Position numbers and translations under genes: made by a program. The notes beneath the pieces were generated by a model, which made no database searches, was not told the origin of the DNA, and saw only the letters and a program-made list of their open reading frames with translations. A stretch of DNA of 64,000 bases from an uncultured Pseudomonadota bacterium (lineage in GTDB: Bacteria; Myxococcota_A; UBA796; SXON01): NCBI GenBank assembly GCA_903900265.1, contig CAIUMM010000040.1:19912-83911 (forward strand). The letters run 5' to 3'. Shown here one piece after another: positions 50,597-61,000 of the stretch. Each line of letters begins with the position of its first letter. The first letter of the stretch is position 1.

Positions 50597-52003
50597 ATGG
50601 ATTTCCTACAGCGATTCACCGACCGTGAGCGGGAGAGACTGCTCGCCGTTGCGCAGACGATTCGGCTGGGCCGAGGTCAGGTGTTGCTGCGCAGGGGGGA
50701 CCCCGGTGGGGACCTCTACCGCGTTGAAGAAGGCGAGATCGAGGTCATCGACAGCCGGAGCCAGCCGATCATCGTCCTGCAAGTGATCGGCAAGGGCGCG
50801 TTGGTCGGCGAAATGGCGTTCCTCGACGACTCGCCCCGGTCAGCGGACGTGCGATCGTCGGAGGGAGCGACGTGTCAACGCTGGGAGCGGCGCACGCTGC
50901 TCAAGCTGCTTCACGATGAACCCGCGCTTGGTACACGCTTTTTCGAGATGGTGGCGCGAATCCTCGCCGAGCGTATCCGCGATCTTGGGATCGTCGCCGC
51001 AACCGGCTTGAAGACCGGAGCCGTCCGAGGCAGCGAACATGCCGTCGCCCTCGGGCGTGAGGTTGGGGACGCGGCGCGCAATCGGTTCATGGAGGTAGAA
51101 CCTCTAATTCGACGGGACAAAGCCCTCGCGCGCGTAGAGACGCTGACCGCGCTCCACAACGCACAAGAGGCCATGCTGGAGATTGAACGCGGATTGTCGG
51201 ACGTGGATGCCGTGGAGTTCGGCACCGCTGTCGCCCGCGAGCTCCACCCGTATCTGATGCGGTCGCAGTTGGGAGAGCTGGCGATCGGCAGAACATCGGG
51301 CCACAGCGGCGATTCTCAGACGCTCGAGCACGTGCTGAGCAACCGCCCCGAGGGCGACGGCCCCCTCGGAGAATTCATCGACGAGTGGCTGTTAGGACTG
51401 CCGACCTCACGCGCGCTTCGGGAGCGTCGCGCCTTCGCGCTGCAAGCCGTGCTCGACGTTCTGCCGCCGGACGCGCCGGTGCGCATCCTCGTGCTCAACG
51501 CCGCAGCGAGCCCGACTCTCGTGGATCTTCTTCCCTATATGGCTCACCTGCGCGGAGAGATCATCTGCGTGGACAGCTCGCTCGAAGGTCTCGCCGAGAT
51601 CGATCAGAAGATCGCGGGCCGACCGCGCGACCTAAGGCTGAAGTTGGTGAGGGAGGACCTCGGCGCCGTGTGTCTGGGCCAGGCGAAGAGCCGCTTCCCT
51701 CCCCAGAACATCATGATCATTGACGGGCTGCTGGACTACGTCCCCGAGCGGCTGGGCGTCGCGCTTTTGGGATGGGCGGGTACACAGATGGCGCCCGCCG
51801 GCAGGCTGATCGCGACCGGCCTGGCCGAAGCCAACGATGATCCGGTCTATCGGCATCTGCTCTCCTGGCCGGTGGTGCGCCGGAGTCGTGCAGGGCTCAG
51901 CGGCCTGCTGCAAGGCGCAGGCTACGTCGATGTGCGCGTCTGGGAGGCCCAATCCGCCGGGCTCGTCGCCACCGGGAGGTCACCGGTACCCGGCGTAGGG
52001 TGA
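50597..52003 (+). CDS. Cyclic-nucleotide-binding domain fused to SAM-methyltransferase-like domain
   Basis: 468 residues. The N-terminal cNMP-binding domain (about 1-125) has VLLRRGDPGGDLYRVEEGEIEVI and GALVGEMAFLDDSPRSADV, the phosphate-binding cassette with the R in its usual place. A linker of about 80 residues precedes a class I SAM-methyltransferase-like domain (about 290-450) with RILVLNAAASPTLVDLL, EIICVDSSLEGL and NIMIIDGLLDYV. This layout is like that of proteins annotated as 3-hydroxypalmitate methyl ester (extracellular factor) synthases. The glycine-rich loop is diverged, so activity is uncertain. ATG at 50597 has GGAG seven bases upstream. Confidence 0.75.
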   Translation: MDFLQRFTDRERERLLAVAQTIRLGRGQVLLRRGDPGGDLYRVEEGEIEVIDSRSQPIIVLQVIGKGALVGEMAFLDDSPRSADVRSSEGATCQRWERRTLLKLLHDEPALGTRFFEMVARILAERIRDLGIVAATGLKTGAVRGSEHAVALGREVGDAARNRFMEVEPLIRRDKALARVETLTALHNAQEAMLEIERGLSDVDAVEFGTAVARELHPYLMRSQLGELAIGRTSGHSGDSQTLEHVLSNRPEGDGPLGEFIDEWLLGLPTSRALRERRAFALQAVLDVLPPDAPVRILVLNAAASPTLVDLLPYMAHLRGEIICVDSSLEGLAEIDQKIAGRPRDLRLKLVREDLGAVCLGQAKSRFPPQNIMIIDGLLDYVPERLGVALLGWAGTQMAPAGRLIATGLAEANDDPVYRHLLSWPVVRRSRAGLSGLLQGAGYVDVRVWEAQSAGLVATGRSPVPGVG

Positions 52004-52021
52004 GCCCGAGACCGCACGGCG

Positions 52022-53536
52022 TCAGCCGATCAAGCGCTTCAAGCGGTCCACACCGCGGCCGTACAACCCGCCCATCGCGCGCTGCAGATGGGCGATGCTG
52101 CCGGCACGGTACGGATACCACCACAGCTCCCGCGAGAACCACGGCACGAGGTCGTGGTTCACGTGGCGCGCCTCGCACATGTGCCGCAGCCCATCCGCAG
52201 AGTGCGCCACGCCGATGCCCGAGTTCTTCACGCCGGCCCACGGAGTCTCCGCCATCGCGTGCGTCGCGAGCACGTCGTTCACCATCACCGTGCCGGCTCG
52301 AATACGCTCGGCGAGCTGACGACCATGCTCGCGGCGCCGCGTGAACACATAGGCCAGCAGGCCGAGATGCGACCGGTTCGCCTCGGTGATCATCGACTCC
52401 TCGTCCTTCATGCGCATCACCGGGATCACCGGCCCGAAGGTCTCGCTGGTGAAGATCGCCATGTCTTCGGTGCAGCCGGTCAGCACCGTGGGCTCAAAAA
52501 AGAAGCCCGGCCGCTCGGCGCGCCGCCCACCACACGCGACGACCGCGCCCTTGGCCACTGCATCGTTGACGAGGCGCTCCACGATCTCCCGCTGCCGCTC
52601 GTTCACCAGCGGCCCTACGTCGAACTCCGCGTCCTTCATCGCATCGCCGAGCCGCAGCGCTTTGACCTTCTCCACCAGCTTCGGGACAAACGCATCGTAG
52701 ATCGCGTCGTGCACCAAAAGGCGCTCCACGCTCGCACACACCTGCCCCGCGTTCGCGAGACCGCCCCAGGTGACCGCCTGCGCCGCGTGCTCCACGTTCG
52801 CGTCGGCGAGCACCAGCGCGGGAGCCTTCCCACCGAGCTCCGTCACGCAGGGGATGAGACGCTCGCCGCACATCGCCGCCACCTTGCGCCCGGTCGCGAC
52901 CGAGCCTGTGAATTCCATCATGTCGATGCCGGCGTCGATCAGCGCAGCCCCGACATCCCCGTAGCCATGCACGATCTGCAGGAGATCAGGATCCAGCCCA
53001 GCGTCCAGATAGATCGCGCGCCCCAGATCCGCGACGAGCGGCGTGAACTCGCTCGGCTTCAAGACCACCGCGTTGCCCGCGAGCAGCGCCATCGCCACGG
53101 CTCCGAACGGGATCGCGAACGGGAAGTTCCACGGCGAGATCAAGCCGACCACACCCCGGGGGCGGTAATGAACGTAGCTCTGCCGGTGAACGAGCAGCCG
53201 CGACGTGATCGGGCTGGGCTCGAGGATGTGCTCGGCCTCGTCGCTGAAGTAGGTCAGCAGCTCCAAGTGCGAAAACACCTCGTGCATCAAGGCCTCAGTC
53301 CGCGGCTTGCCATTCTGCTGGGCCAGACAGTCGAGGATCTCAGCTTGCCGCGCGAGCACACATACGCGCACCCTCCGAAGCAGCTCCGCGCGCTCCGCTA
53401 CCGACTTCTTGCCCCACGCCTGCTGCGCAGCGCGGGCACGCTCCACGACGCCGCGCACCTCCGCCACGGGGGTGATGGAGACGCTGCCTACGAGCTCGCC
53501 GTTGGCAGGACAATGAACGTCGATATGGGTTTGCAT
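52022..53536 (-). CDS. NAD(P)-dependent aldehyde dehydrogenase
   Basis: About 504 residues. Typical ALDH motifs occur: SPWNFPFAIPFGAVAMALLAGNAVVLKPSE near 135 split by the cofactor loop, TGSVATGRKV near 215, the general base Glu in VTELGGKAPA near 237, and the catalytic Cys in NAGQVCASVERLLV near 271. The C-terminal end carries an extra tract after ALDH motif 10. It oxidises an aldehyde to its acid; the substrate is not shown. ATG at 53536 is used; the GTG at 53542 would add two residues. It converges on the methyltransferase gene. Confidence 0.9.
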   Translation of the reverse strand: MQTHIDVHCPANGELVGSVSITPVAEVRGVVERARAAQQAWGKKSVAERAELLRRVRVCVLARQAEILDCLAQQNGKPRTEALMHEVFSHLELLTYFSDEAEHILEPSPITSRLLVHRQSYVHYRPRGVVGLISPWNFPFAIPFGAVAMALLAGNAVVLKPSEFTPLVADLGRAIYLDAGLDPDLLQIVHGYGDVGAALIDAGIDMMEFTGSVATGRKVAAMCGERLIPCVTELGGKAPALVLADANVEHAAQAVTWGGLANAGQVCASVERLLVHDAIYDAFVPKLVEKVKALRLGDAMKDAEFDVGPLVNERQREIVERLVNDAVAKGAVVACGGRRAERPGFFFEPTVLTGCTEDMAIFTSETFGPVIPVMRMKDEESMITEANRSHLGLLAYVFTRRREHGRQLAERIRAGTVMVNDVLATHAMAETPWAGVKNSGIGVAHSADGLRHMCEARHVNHDLVPWFSRELWWYPYRAGSIAHLQRAMGGLYGRGVDRLKRLIG

Positions 53537-53599
53537 CCCCACCGTCTATCCGAAAGCGCAAGGCGAGGCCCCGTTGGACCCTGCCCAAAGCTCCCCGTC

Positions 53600-54079
53600 C
53601 TACTCGAACCGGATCGCGCCGTCCTTAACGAAGTAGGCGATCAACATCCGACCTCCGGTGACGGTCGGCACATGGCGACTACCGCGGGGGTAAACGACCC
53701 ACGCATCGGTGCGGCCGTCAAAAGCAGGCGAGCCGGCGAGCGGCAAGCAGAGATCAAACTCACCGCTGACATGGGTGTGGGCGGACAACCCCGCGCTGCC
53801 TTCCACCCCAGGGCGACGGGCCGCGCCCTCCATCTCCACGACGTCGATGGTGTAGCCGAGCGTCTCGGGAGAAGCCTTCGCCAATCGGCCGAACCGAACG
53901 CCCCCACCCTCTTTCGGGGTCAACCACCCTTCTGCGTGCGCCTCCAACAAAGCACCCGCGAGGTCCCCGCTCGGAAACAACCGAAGCGCAGACTCACTCG
54001 CGGGTACATCGTCGGGATCGAGGGTGGAGATCAGCGTCAGCAACGAGCCAACGCGCTCCAACAACGTCTCGCGGGTCAT
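53600..54079 (-). CDS. DUF4863-like (hydroxylaminobenzoate lyase PnbB-like) protein
   Basis: 159 residues. The helical N-terminus is followed by a cupin-like end with HTHVSGEFDLCLPL near 100 and AWVVYPRGSRHVPTVTGGRMLIAYFVKDGAI near 125. The H-x-H-x(4)-E and S-R-H-x-P-T-V parts match the DUF4863/PnbB group, which includes 4-hydroxylaminobenzoate lyase. The chemistry in this organism is unknown, and the match is from memory of the pattern. It ends downstream of an aldehyde dehydrogenase on the same strand, so a shared detoxification path is possible but unproved. Confidence 0.65.
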   Translation of the reverse strand: MTRETLLERVGSLLTLISTLDPDDVPASESALRLFPSGDLAGALLEAHAEGWLTPKEGGGVRFGRLAKASPETLGYTIDVVEMEGAARRPGVEGSAGLSAHTHVSGEFDLCLPLAGSPAFDGRTDAWVVYPRGSRHVPTVTGGRMLIAYFVKDGAIRFE

Positions 54080-54082
54080 CGC

Positions 54083-55450
54083 CTAATGCCCGTGTGCGTG
54101 ACCGTCCGCGCTGCCGTCATGCGCGTGCACATGCAGGTCAGCAGGGTTCGGGTTCATGAAGGGGTCGGTGAAAGGAACCGCAGGAACCTGCGAGAGGAAG
54201 GTGGTGACGACCGTCACGAACCCGCCGACGAAGCCTGCAAGGATCCCGATCTCGACCGGACCGAGCGGCAAGGAGTCGTGCATCCATACTTGAGGCATGA
54301 CGAGCAGGAAGCGCTCCAAGAACACGCCCGTCGCGATGACGATCGCTACCGAGGCCAAGGAGTAGGGCAACTTCTTGATGCCACGAGACAGCAGCACGAG
54401 GAACGGGAACAAGAAGCACATCACGCCGACGACCTTGGACAACCCGGACCAAGGGGCCACGAAGAAGCGCAGCAGGAGGTAGCTGGTCTCTTCCGGCATG
54501 TTGCCGTACCAGATCGGGAGGACCTGAGCGAACATGGTGTAGGTCCAGAAGATGCAGAGGGCGAGCATCATCTTGCCGAGGTCATGGTAGTTCTTCGGCG
54601 TCTGAATGTGCTCCACCTGCAGCCACTTCCGGGTGAACACGGAGATGATGCAGATCCAGTTGATGGCCAGCCAGAAGCTGGACACGAAGATCCAACCCGG
54701 GAACATGTTCGACACCCAGTGCGGGGCGAGGCTCATGACCGCATCGACGGCGACCATGGAGAAGATCACCGCATACGCAATGACCATCGCGGGCCCGAGC
54801 TTGATGTTCTTCTGGTACGCGTCTTCAACTTCGATCGCCGTGCCACGCCAACCTGCGGTCACGCGGCCCCACCACGCCGGAGCGCGGTCGCCGAGCTTCT
54901 CGGCAGCAGCGCCGAGGTCAGGGCGAAGGCTGTTGCGAACGAACAGCAGCGACATGGAGAACAGCACCAAGGTCCCGACGAGCTGGCGGGCCATAAAGAA
55001 CCCGGGCTGAAGGTACACAGCCTTGTGCGCGCCGTGCATCGGGGTCTCGTGCCACTCGTAGATGCGGAGCCCGCCCCCAACGAGGAAGGCCGCGTACATC
55101 AACCAAAGGAAAGGCAGGAACATCGAGAACGACTCAGCGACCCGCTTGAACGGACGCCCCCAGCGTCCGAGCGAAACGGTCTGCGCGACGCTGAACATCA
55201 CGCCGCCCTGAGAGACGCCCATAAAGTACACGAGGCAAACCAGAAACACGCCGAGCGTGCGGTTTTGACCGTCGTGGTCGTTGAACGCCAAGCCGTAGAT
55301 CAACGAGAGCGCACCCACAGCCATCGCGGCGAAGCCTGCTGCACGGACCGCAGGAGGTACGACATGGGGAGTCCCGGCGAGGGTCTCCACGACATCCGGA
55401 CCGGGCCCGACCACTTGACGTGCGGCGGCGATGAGATCAGGCTGGCTCAT
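54083..55450 (-). CDS. actF: Alternative complex III subunit ActF (NrfD-like membrane subunit)
   Basis: 455 residues with about 10 membrane segments. ActF is the second quinol-side integral membrane subunit of alternative complex III. The motifs HKAVYLQPGFFMARQLVG, NMFPGWIFVSSFWLAINW and EETSYLLLRFF match the family. The extreme C-terminus is His-rich (DLHVHAHDGSADGHAHGH), which is unusual and may bind metal. ATG at 55450 has AAGGAAAG upstream and overlaps the cytochrome gene by four bases. It is the last gene of the operon, followed after three bases by the DUF4863-like gene. Confidence 0.9.
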   Translation of the reverse strand: MSQPDLIAAARQVVGPGPDVVETLAGTPHVVPPAVRAAGFAAMAVGALSLIYGLAFNDHDGQNRTLGVFLVCLVYFMGVSQGGVMFSVAQTVSLGRWGRPFKRVAESFSMFLPFLWLMYAAFLVGGGLRIYEWHETPMHGAHKAVYLQPGFFMARQLVGTLVLFSMSLLFVRNSLRPDLGAAAEKLGDRAPAWWGRVTAGWRGTAIEVEDAYQKNIKLGPAMVIAYAVIFSMVAVDAVMSLAPHWVSNMFPGWIFVSSFWLAINWICIISVFTRKWLQVEHIQTPKNYHDLGKMMLALCIFWTYTMFAQVLPIWYGNMPEETSYLLLRFFVAPWSGLSKVVGVMCFLFPFLVLLSRGIKKLPYSLASVAIVIATGVFLERFLLVMPQVWMHDSLPLGPVEIGILAGFVGGFVTVVTTFLSQVPAVPFTDPFMNPNPADLHVHAHDGSADGHAHGH

Positions 55451-56127
55451 GGGGTCTTTCCTTTGGTGGTAGCCGGGGCCGCAGCCGGGGCCGAGGTCGT
55501 AGCCGCAGCTGCATCCGGCGCAGCGGCGGCCGGAGGAGCATAGGTAGCTCCGTCCAGCGTGCGGATGTACGCGACGATGGACCAACGCTCCTGATCGGTG
55601 AGCGAGGCGCCGTACTTCGGCATCAAGCTGCCGCCGTTCCGGATGGTGCCGTAGATGTAGCCGTCCGAGCGGATCGCCGTGACCGCACCCTCGCCGGAGA
55701 GCATCGGCGCGGGGACTTGGAAGCGGCGAATGTTCTTCGCAGGGTCATTGTGTGTGACCGGTCCGCCGCCCTTCCCTTCGATGCCGTGACACGGCGCGCA
55801 GGTCGTCTGAAACAGCTTCTTCCCTTGCGCGACCGTTTTTTCACCAACCTCGTAGGGGTTGACCATCGCCTCCACGTTCGCGCCGTTGCGGTCGAGCGGA
55901 GCGATGTAGTCGTTCTGGTAGCCACCTACTCCCCGAGCGCGCTCCACCGCGCCCGAAGGACGCTGAACGGCACCCTCGGGGATCGGCGACAACATCGCCC
56001 ATTCGTACGCCCGAAACGCCCGGGAGTCGACCATGTCGATGTCCCAAGGGAACGCCCAAGCCGAACCGGCCAAAAACACGCCGCCGAACGCGAGCAAGAT
56101 TCTGGGATTTTTCAGGGTCTCAAGCAT
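55447..56127 (-). CDS. actE: Alternative complex III mono-heme cytochrome ActE
   Basis: 226 residues. A signal peptide (ILLAFGGVFLAGSAWA) is followed by a cytochrome c domain with one CxxCH (CAPCH, about residue 108), an axial Met in GSLMPKYGASL near 165, and a Pro/Ala-rich tail of 35 residues. It takes electrons from ActA/ActB and passes them to a soluble cytochrome or oxidase. ATG at 56127 has GGAG six or seven bases upstream. It overlaps actD by eight bases and actF by four bases. Confidence 0.9.
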   Translation of the reverse strand: MLETLKNPRILLAFGGVFLAGSAWAFPWDIDMVDSRAFRAYEWAMLSPIPEGAVQRPSGAVERARGVGGYQNDYIAPLDRNGANVEAMVNPYEVGEKTVAQGKKLFQTTCAPCHGIEGKGGGPVTHNDPAKNIRRFQVPAPMLSGEGAVTAIRSDGYIYGTIRNGGSLMPKYGASLTDQERWSIVAYIRTLDGATYAPPAAAAPDAAAATTSAPAAAPATTKGKTP

Positions 56128-56698
56128 GGAGAGCTCCAGCAGCGTGCGTAGACGATCCGCCCGACACTTCAATTGCGCCCGATGCCTGCAGGATCGCCAC
56201 GATCTTCGACTCGTCGTGGGCGCCAACGCGCTCCAGCACGATCCCGAAACAATCGTTGGAGAACCGAGGATCCTGAGCCTCCGCAGGAAGGTCCGTGGCG
56301 GGGAGTCTGCAGTTCAACAGAAGGCCAATCAACGTCGCCAAAGAGGCCCAAAGGACCGTACCTTCAAACATGATCGGCACAAACGCGGGGATGGAAACGA
56401 CAGGCTTTCCACCAGGAAGGATCATCGGCCAGTTCGAAGATGTCATCGCCATGAGCGAGAACACCATCGTGCCGCCAAACAAGCCGCCGCAAAGGGTAAA
56501 CCAGCGCACCGGGCTGGGCTCCCCCTCGTAGACGGCATCTTCGATCTCATGGCGAGGCATCGGCGACATCACCATGATGTCGTTGTACCCAGCCTTCTTC
56601 AGGTTTGCGATGCCCGTCATCAGGCAGTCCATGTGGGCGTACACCGCCTTCACAGGGTTGACCGACGCGACGGTATCAAGTGGGACGACGGCGCTCAT
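56120..56698 (-). CDS. actD: Alternative complex III subunit ActD (DUF3341)
   Basis: 192 residues with two membrane segments (WFTLCGGLFGGTMVFSLMAM near 65 and GTVLWASLATLIGLLLNC near 113), an N-terminal cytoplasmic DUF3341 domain (AHMDCLMTGIANLKKAGYNDI) and a soluble end. ActD is a small non-redox subunit that helps hold the complex. ATG at 56698 lies 41 bases after the actC stop; the overlap with actE is eight bases. Confidence 0.9.
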   Translation of the reverse strand: MSAVVPLDTVASVNPVKAVYAHMDCLMTGIANLKKAGYNDIMVMSPMPRHEIEDAVYEGEPSPVRWFTLCGGLFGGTMVFSLMAMTSSNWPMILPGGKPVVSIPAFVPIMFEGTVLWASLATLIGLLLNCRLPATDLPAEAQDPRFSNDCFGIVLERVGAHDESKIVAILQASGAIEVSGGSSTHAAGALHA

Positions 56699-56738
56699 GC
56701 GACACGCTCCAAGCTAAGTTTGGAATTCTGCAAGCTGG

Positions 56739-58070
56739 TCATTTTGCGGCGTGCTCCCCTTCGAACTTGACGGGGGGGCGCATCGCTTCCTTGACTTCCG
56801 CGATGGCGACGGACGGCATGATCTTCACGAACAGCAGGAACCAAGTGAAGAACCAGGCGAACGACATGATCAGGATGCCCCACTCCACCCAAGTCGGGGT
56901 GTAGTAAACCCAGCCGGCGGGGTCGAAGGAGTGCGACAGCGAGCTGGCGATGATGTTGAACCGCTCAAACCACATGCCGATGTTGATGATGACCGACACC
57001 ACAAACAACCCGATGTAGTTGGTGCGCACCTTCTTGAACCACCACACGAGCGGCGCCAAGCAGTTGCAGAACACCATGGTGGCGAAAACCCACCAGTAGT
57101 TGCCGTACACACGGTCCATGAACGTGCCCCACTCGTACTGGTTGTCCGAGTACCAGGCGATGTAGTACTCGGTGCCGTACGCGTAGGTGAGGATTCCGCC
57201 GGTGAACACACAGAGCTTCGCGAGATGCTCAAAGTGCCATACGTGGATGTAGTCTTCCAGCTTGAAGAGCAGCGAAAGCGGCAACATCAGCGTGATGACC
57301 ATCGCGCAACCGGAGAAGATGGCGCCGGCGACGAAGTACGGAGGGAAGATGGTCGAGTGCCATCCCGGGGTATCGGCCATCGCGAAGTCCCAAGAGACGA
57401 CGGAGTGAACCGACAATACCAACGGCGTCGCGATCGCGGCGAAGAACCCGTAGGCCGCCATGTAATGATGCCACTGACGGTCGGTGCCGCGCCATCCCAG
57501 CGCCATCACCGCGTACATCTTCTGGGTGAAGCCCTTGGTGGCGTCACGCACCGCCGCGATGTCGGGGATCAAGCCGATCGCGAAGAAGATGGTCGAAACC
57601 GTGAAGTAGGTCGAAACGGCGAACACGTCCCACATCAGCGGCGACTTGAAGTTCTGCCAGAGCTGACGCTGGTTGGGATACGGGAACAACCAGTACGCGT
57701 ACCAAGCGCGCCCAACGTGGATCGCGGGGAACAACGCTGCGGTCATAACGGCGAAGATCGTCATCGCCTCGGCGGCCCGGTAGATGCCGGTGCGCCAACG
57801 CGAGCGCGTCAGGAAGAGTACGGCGGAGATCAGCGTTCCAGCGTGACCGATACCAACCCAGAACACGAAGGTGGTGATGTACACACCCCAAAACACCGGG
57901 GGGTGGTAGCCCGCGACGCCGAGACCATACACCAGCTGGTAGACCCAGCACAAACCGCCGGCGCCGAGGACCAGCAGCGTCGTCGCAAGCACCGCGAGGT
58001 ACGAGAACTCCGCAGTGAACAAAGGACGGAGGACGTCCTTGTTTACGTCATTATAGGAAAGGTCTTTCAT
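56739..58070 (-). CDS. actC: Alternative complex III subunit ActC (NrfD/PsrC-like quinol-binding)
   Basis: 443 residues with about 10 membrane segments; the N-terminal soluble part is short. NrfD-type motifs include HPPVFWGVYITTFVFWVGIGHAGTLISA split near 60, GRAWYAYWLFPYPNQRQLW near 120 and HSVVSWDFAMADTPGWH near 220. ActC binds quinol and is one of the two membrane anchors of the complex. Two ATGs sit at 58073 and 58070; AAGGAGGG is right in front, so the second, which shares a base with the ActB TGA, is favoured. Confidence 0.92.
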   Translation of the reverse strand: MKDLSYNDVNKDVLRPLFTAEFSYLAVLATTLLVLGAGGLCWVYQLVYGLGVAGYHPPVFWGVYITTFVFWVGIGHAGTLISAVLFLTRSRWRTGIYRAAEAMTIFAVMTAALFPAIHVGRAWYAYWLFPYPNQRQLWQNFKSPLMWDVFAVSTYFTVSTIFFAIGLIPDIAAVRDATKGFTQKMYAVMALGWRGTDRQWHHYMAAYGFFAAIATPLVLSVHSVVSWDFAMADTPGWHSTIFPPYFVAGAIFSGCAMVITLMLPLSLLFKLEDYIHVWHFEHLAKLCVFTGGILTYAYGTEYYIAWYSDNQYEWGTFMDRVYGNYWWVFATMVFCNCLAPLVWWFKKVRTNYIGLFVVSVIINIGMWFERFNIIASSLSHSFDPAGWVYYTPTWVEWGILIMSFAWFFTWFLLFVKIMPSVAIAEVKEAMRPPVKFEGEHAAK

Positions 58071-61000
58071 CATCCCTCCTTGATTTCGGCTGCGTGTTCA
58101 GTGCCGTGGGGCGCTTCGCCGTGGGGCGCTTCGCCGTGCGTGGCTGCGCCATGGTGCGCTTCGCCACTCACGTGATGACGCGCTTTGGCGAGATACCGAA
58201 CGCCGGGCTTGGTGTTCAGCGTGCCAAGCAGGGTGTACGCCCGCGGGTTGGCGAACTTCTTGGTGACCGAGCCTTCCGGATCGTTGGTGCTGCCGAAGGT
58301 GATCGAGTTGGTCGGGCAGGCCGAGGCGCACGCCGTGAGCTTGACCAGCGCGTGATCGGGCACCTTCTGCTGGGCTCCCGACTCGATCTGCATGTCGCGC
58401 CACGAGTCCTTGACGGCCCGCGTGCGCTGGGTGCAGAACGTGCACTTCTCCATGACGCCCATCTCGCGAACCGTGACGTCCGGATTGAGCATCAGGTACA
58501 TCGAATCCGGCCACGTCCACGTGTGGTAGTTGAAACGGCGCGCGGTGTACGGGCAGTTGTTCGCGCAGTAGCGAGTGCCCACGCAACGGTTGTAGACCAT
58601 CGCGTTCAAACCATCGAGGTTGTGGTAGGTCGCGAGGACCGGGCACACGCCTTCGCAGGGAGCGTGGGAGCAGTTCTGGCACATGGAAGGCAGGTGGCGC
58701 ACGTCGATGTGCTCCCCCTCGCCCTCAACGAACCGGTCCATGCGGATCCAGCTCATCCCACGCCCGCGACGCACCTGATCGGGTCCGACGAAGGGGATGT
58801 TGTTCTCGAGGTCGCAAGCGATCACGCAGGCCATGCAGCCGGTGCAGCTGTTGAGGTCGATCGCCATCGCAAACCGGTACGTCGGGTGCTGAGGCTCGGG
58901 GAAGAAGTCATGGAGGCCCTTCTTCTCATCCAGCCGGCGGTCCCAAGGGATCTCCTCAATCTCGACGATCTCGCCAGGCTCGCCGGTCGGCTTCGCTGCG
59001 GCTTCTTCCGCGGAGCAAGCCATCGCGATCGGACGACCGTCCATGTCGATGTTGCCGGAGAGCGCAAAGAAGTCAGAGGTGACCTCGGAGCGACTGATGC
59101 TCGCAGCGGTGGTCGCCGTCGCGAGGGCGCCAGAGGTAGCGTCCTGCGCGGAGGCCAGTAGTTTCATCGGGTTTACGCCGCGGCCAGTGCCGAAGTTCCC
59201 CATGTTGACGTGCCCGTTGCCGAGCACGACAGCCACGGTGTCTTCGCGCACGCCGGGGGTCGCAAAGTAGCCCAGCGTGATCTCGCCCGAGGCCGTCTTG
59301 ATCTTCACGGAGTCGGTCTTGCCGAGCCCAAGCTTCTCTACGGTCTTCGGGTTGAGCTCCGCCCAGCTACCCCAGGTGTTCGTGGAGATGGGGTCCGGGA
59401 GCTCCTGTGCCCACGGAACGTTCGCATGGCGACCGTCGCCGAGGTTAGAGCTCGGGAAGATGACCAGCGCAAGCTCTGCGCCGGACTGAGAGAGCGCCGT
59501 CGGGAGGCCCGGCAGCGACGCCATCGTCAGCGGGAGTGCGGTAGCGGCGGCCGGAGCAAAGTGTCCGCCCTTCTGGCGTACGTTCGTCCACCACGCGTCG
59601 AACGAACCGTTGCCGTCGAACACGTTCTTCATCCAACGCGTCTGCACGTACGCGTGGAAGTCGGCGTAGTCGAAGCCAGCGCTGCTCGTCGCGACAGGCG
59701 CTGCCGCAACAACCGCGGCATCGGTCGCGCCGGCGGCCGCAGGATCGACAACCGCTTCTGCGGCGACCGGAGCCGCCAAGCCCATGGCCTTGGCGAGGCG
59801 GAGAACGACATCCCCGACAGTGAGCGTGTTGTGCTGCGGCGTCATCGCCGGCTGCTGCAACGTGTACACCCCGGTGGTCACGTTGGCGTCACCCCAGGTC
59901 TCCAGCGACGATCCCGGCGGCAGGAGCAAGGTCTTGGGGCGCGTGGAGTCGTCTTTCTCGTTCGCGAACTGCACGAGCATGTCCACCGCGTCCAACGCCT
60001 CACCGGCCTTGTCGGCTTCGGGGAAGTTGTAGACCGGGTTGACGCCATCAACGAACAACACGCCGATCTTGCCGGCGCGCGCGTCTTCAAGGAGCGCGCG
60101 AGCGTCTGCGTAGGACGAGACGGTGCCGTAGCTCTGCTCCTTGCCGAACACCACGCTGCGGCCGATGTTGCCGCAGATGTCGTTGAGGAGGAACGTGACC
60201 GCAGCGAGATCGGTAGCCTGAACGCCAGCGTTTACCGCGCCGCCCGGAAGTACGATCGACGGGTGCTCGGTGATCCAGCCAGCGATCTCCTTGAGCTTCT
60301 CCTCGCCAATGCCCGAGAGCTTGGAAGCTGCGGCTACGTCGACGCCAGCAAGCAGACCCGCGTTGGCGTAGCCAACCTTGTCCGCCGCGAGGCGCGCGAC
60401 CGCGAGCGCGACCGCGAGCTCGGTGCCCGGGAGAGCGGGGAGGAAGTGATCAGCCTGAGCCGAGGTCACGCCGATGCGGGGCTCCACGCACACCAAACGG
60501 GTGACGAAGCCGCCATCCGCGGGGTTCTTAGCAGAGGACCAACCCTTGGCCATCCCCATCGCACCGTAGGCCGTGCCGAGGAAATCCATACCGAAGGACA
60601 GGATGACCTGAGCGCCCGAGAGCTCGTAGGTGGGAAGCGTCGCGACGCCGAACGCCTGACGGGTCGCGGCAAGGAGCGTCTCTACGCCGAGCGCTTCCCA
60701 GTGCACGCGGCGCAGACCGCTGGCGCCGGCGAACTCGGAGAGCAAGCTGTTCAAGCTGCCGGTGCGGTATTGACCGAGCCAAGCGACCTGCTTGCCAGCG
60801 GCCTTGGCCGCTGCGATCGCATCGGACACCGCCTTGATCGAGCTGTCCCAGTCCTGAACCTTGCCGCCCGCCGTGGGGCCAGCGACGCGCTCAGGGCCGT
60901 AGGCGCTGACCAAGCCAAAGTGACCACGGGTGCAGAGCCCATGGCCTTCGGTCCAGTCCGGGTTGCCTTCGACCATGACCACGCGGCCTTCTTTCGCCCG

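Noticed and set aside
52088..55543. A 1151-codon open frame on the plus strand
   Set aside because: It runs antisense to the aldehyde dehydrogenase, the DUF4863-like gene and actF, all with strong motifs. It has no domain, and its His/Arg-rich make-up is typical of mirror frames in GC-rich DNA.
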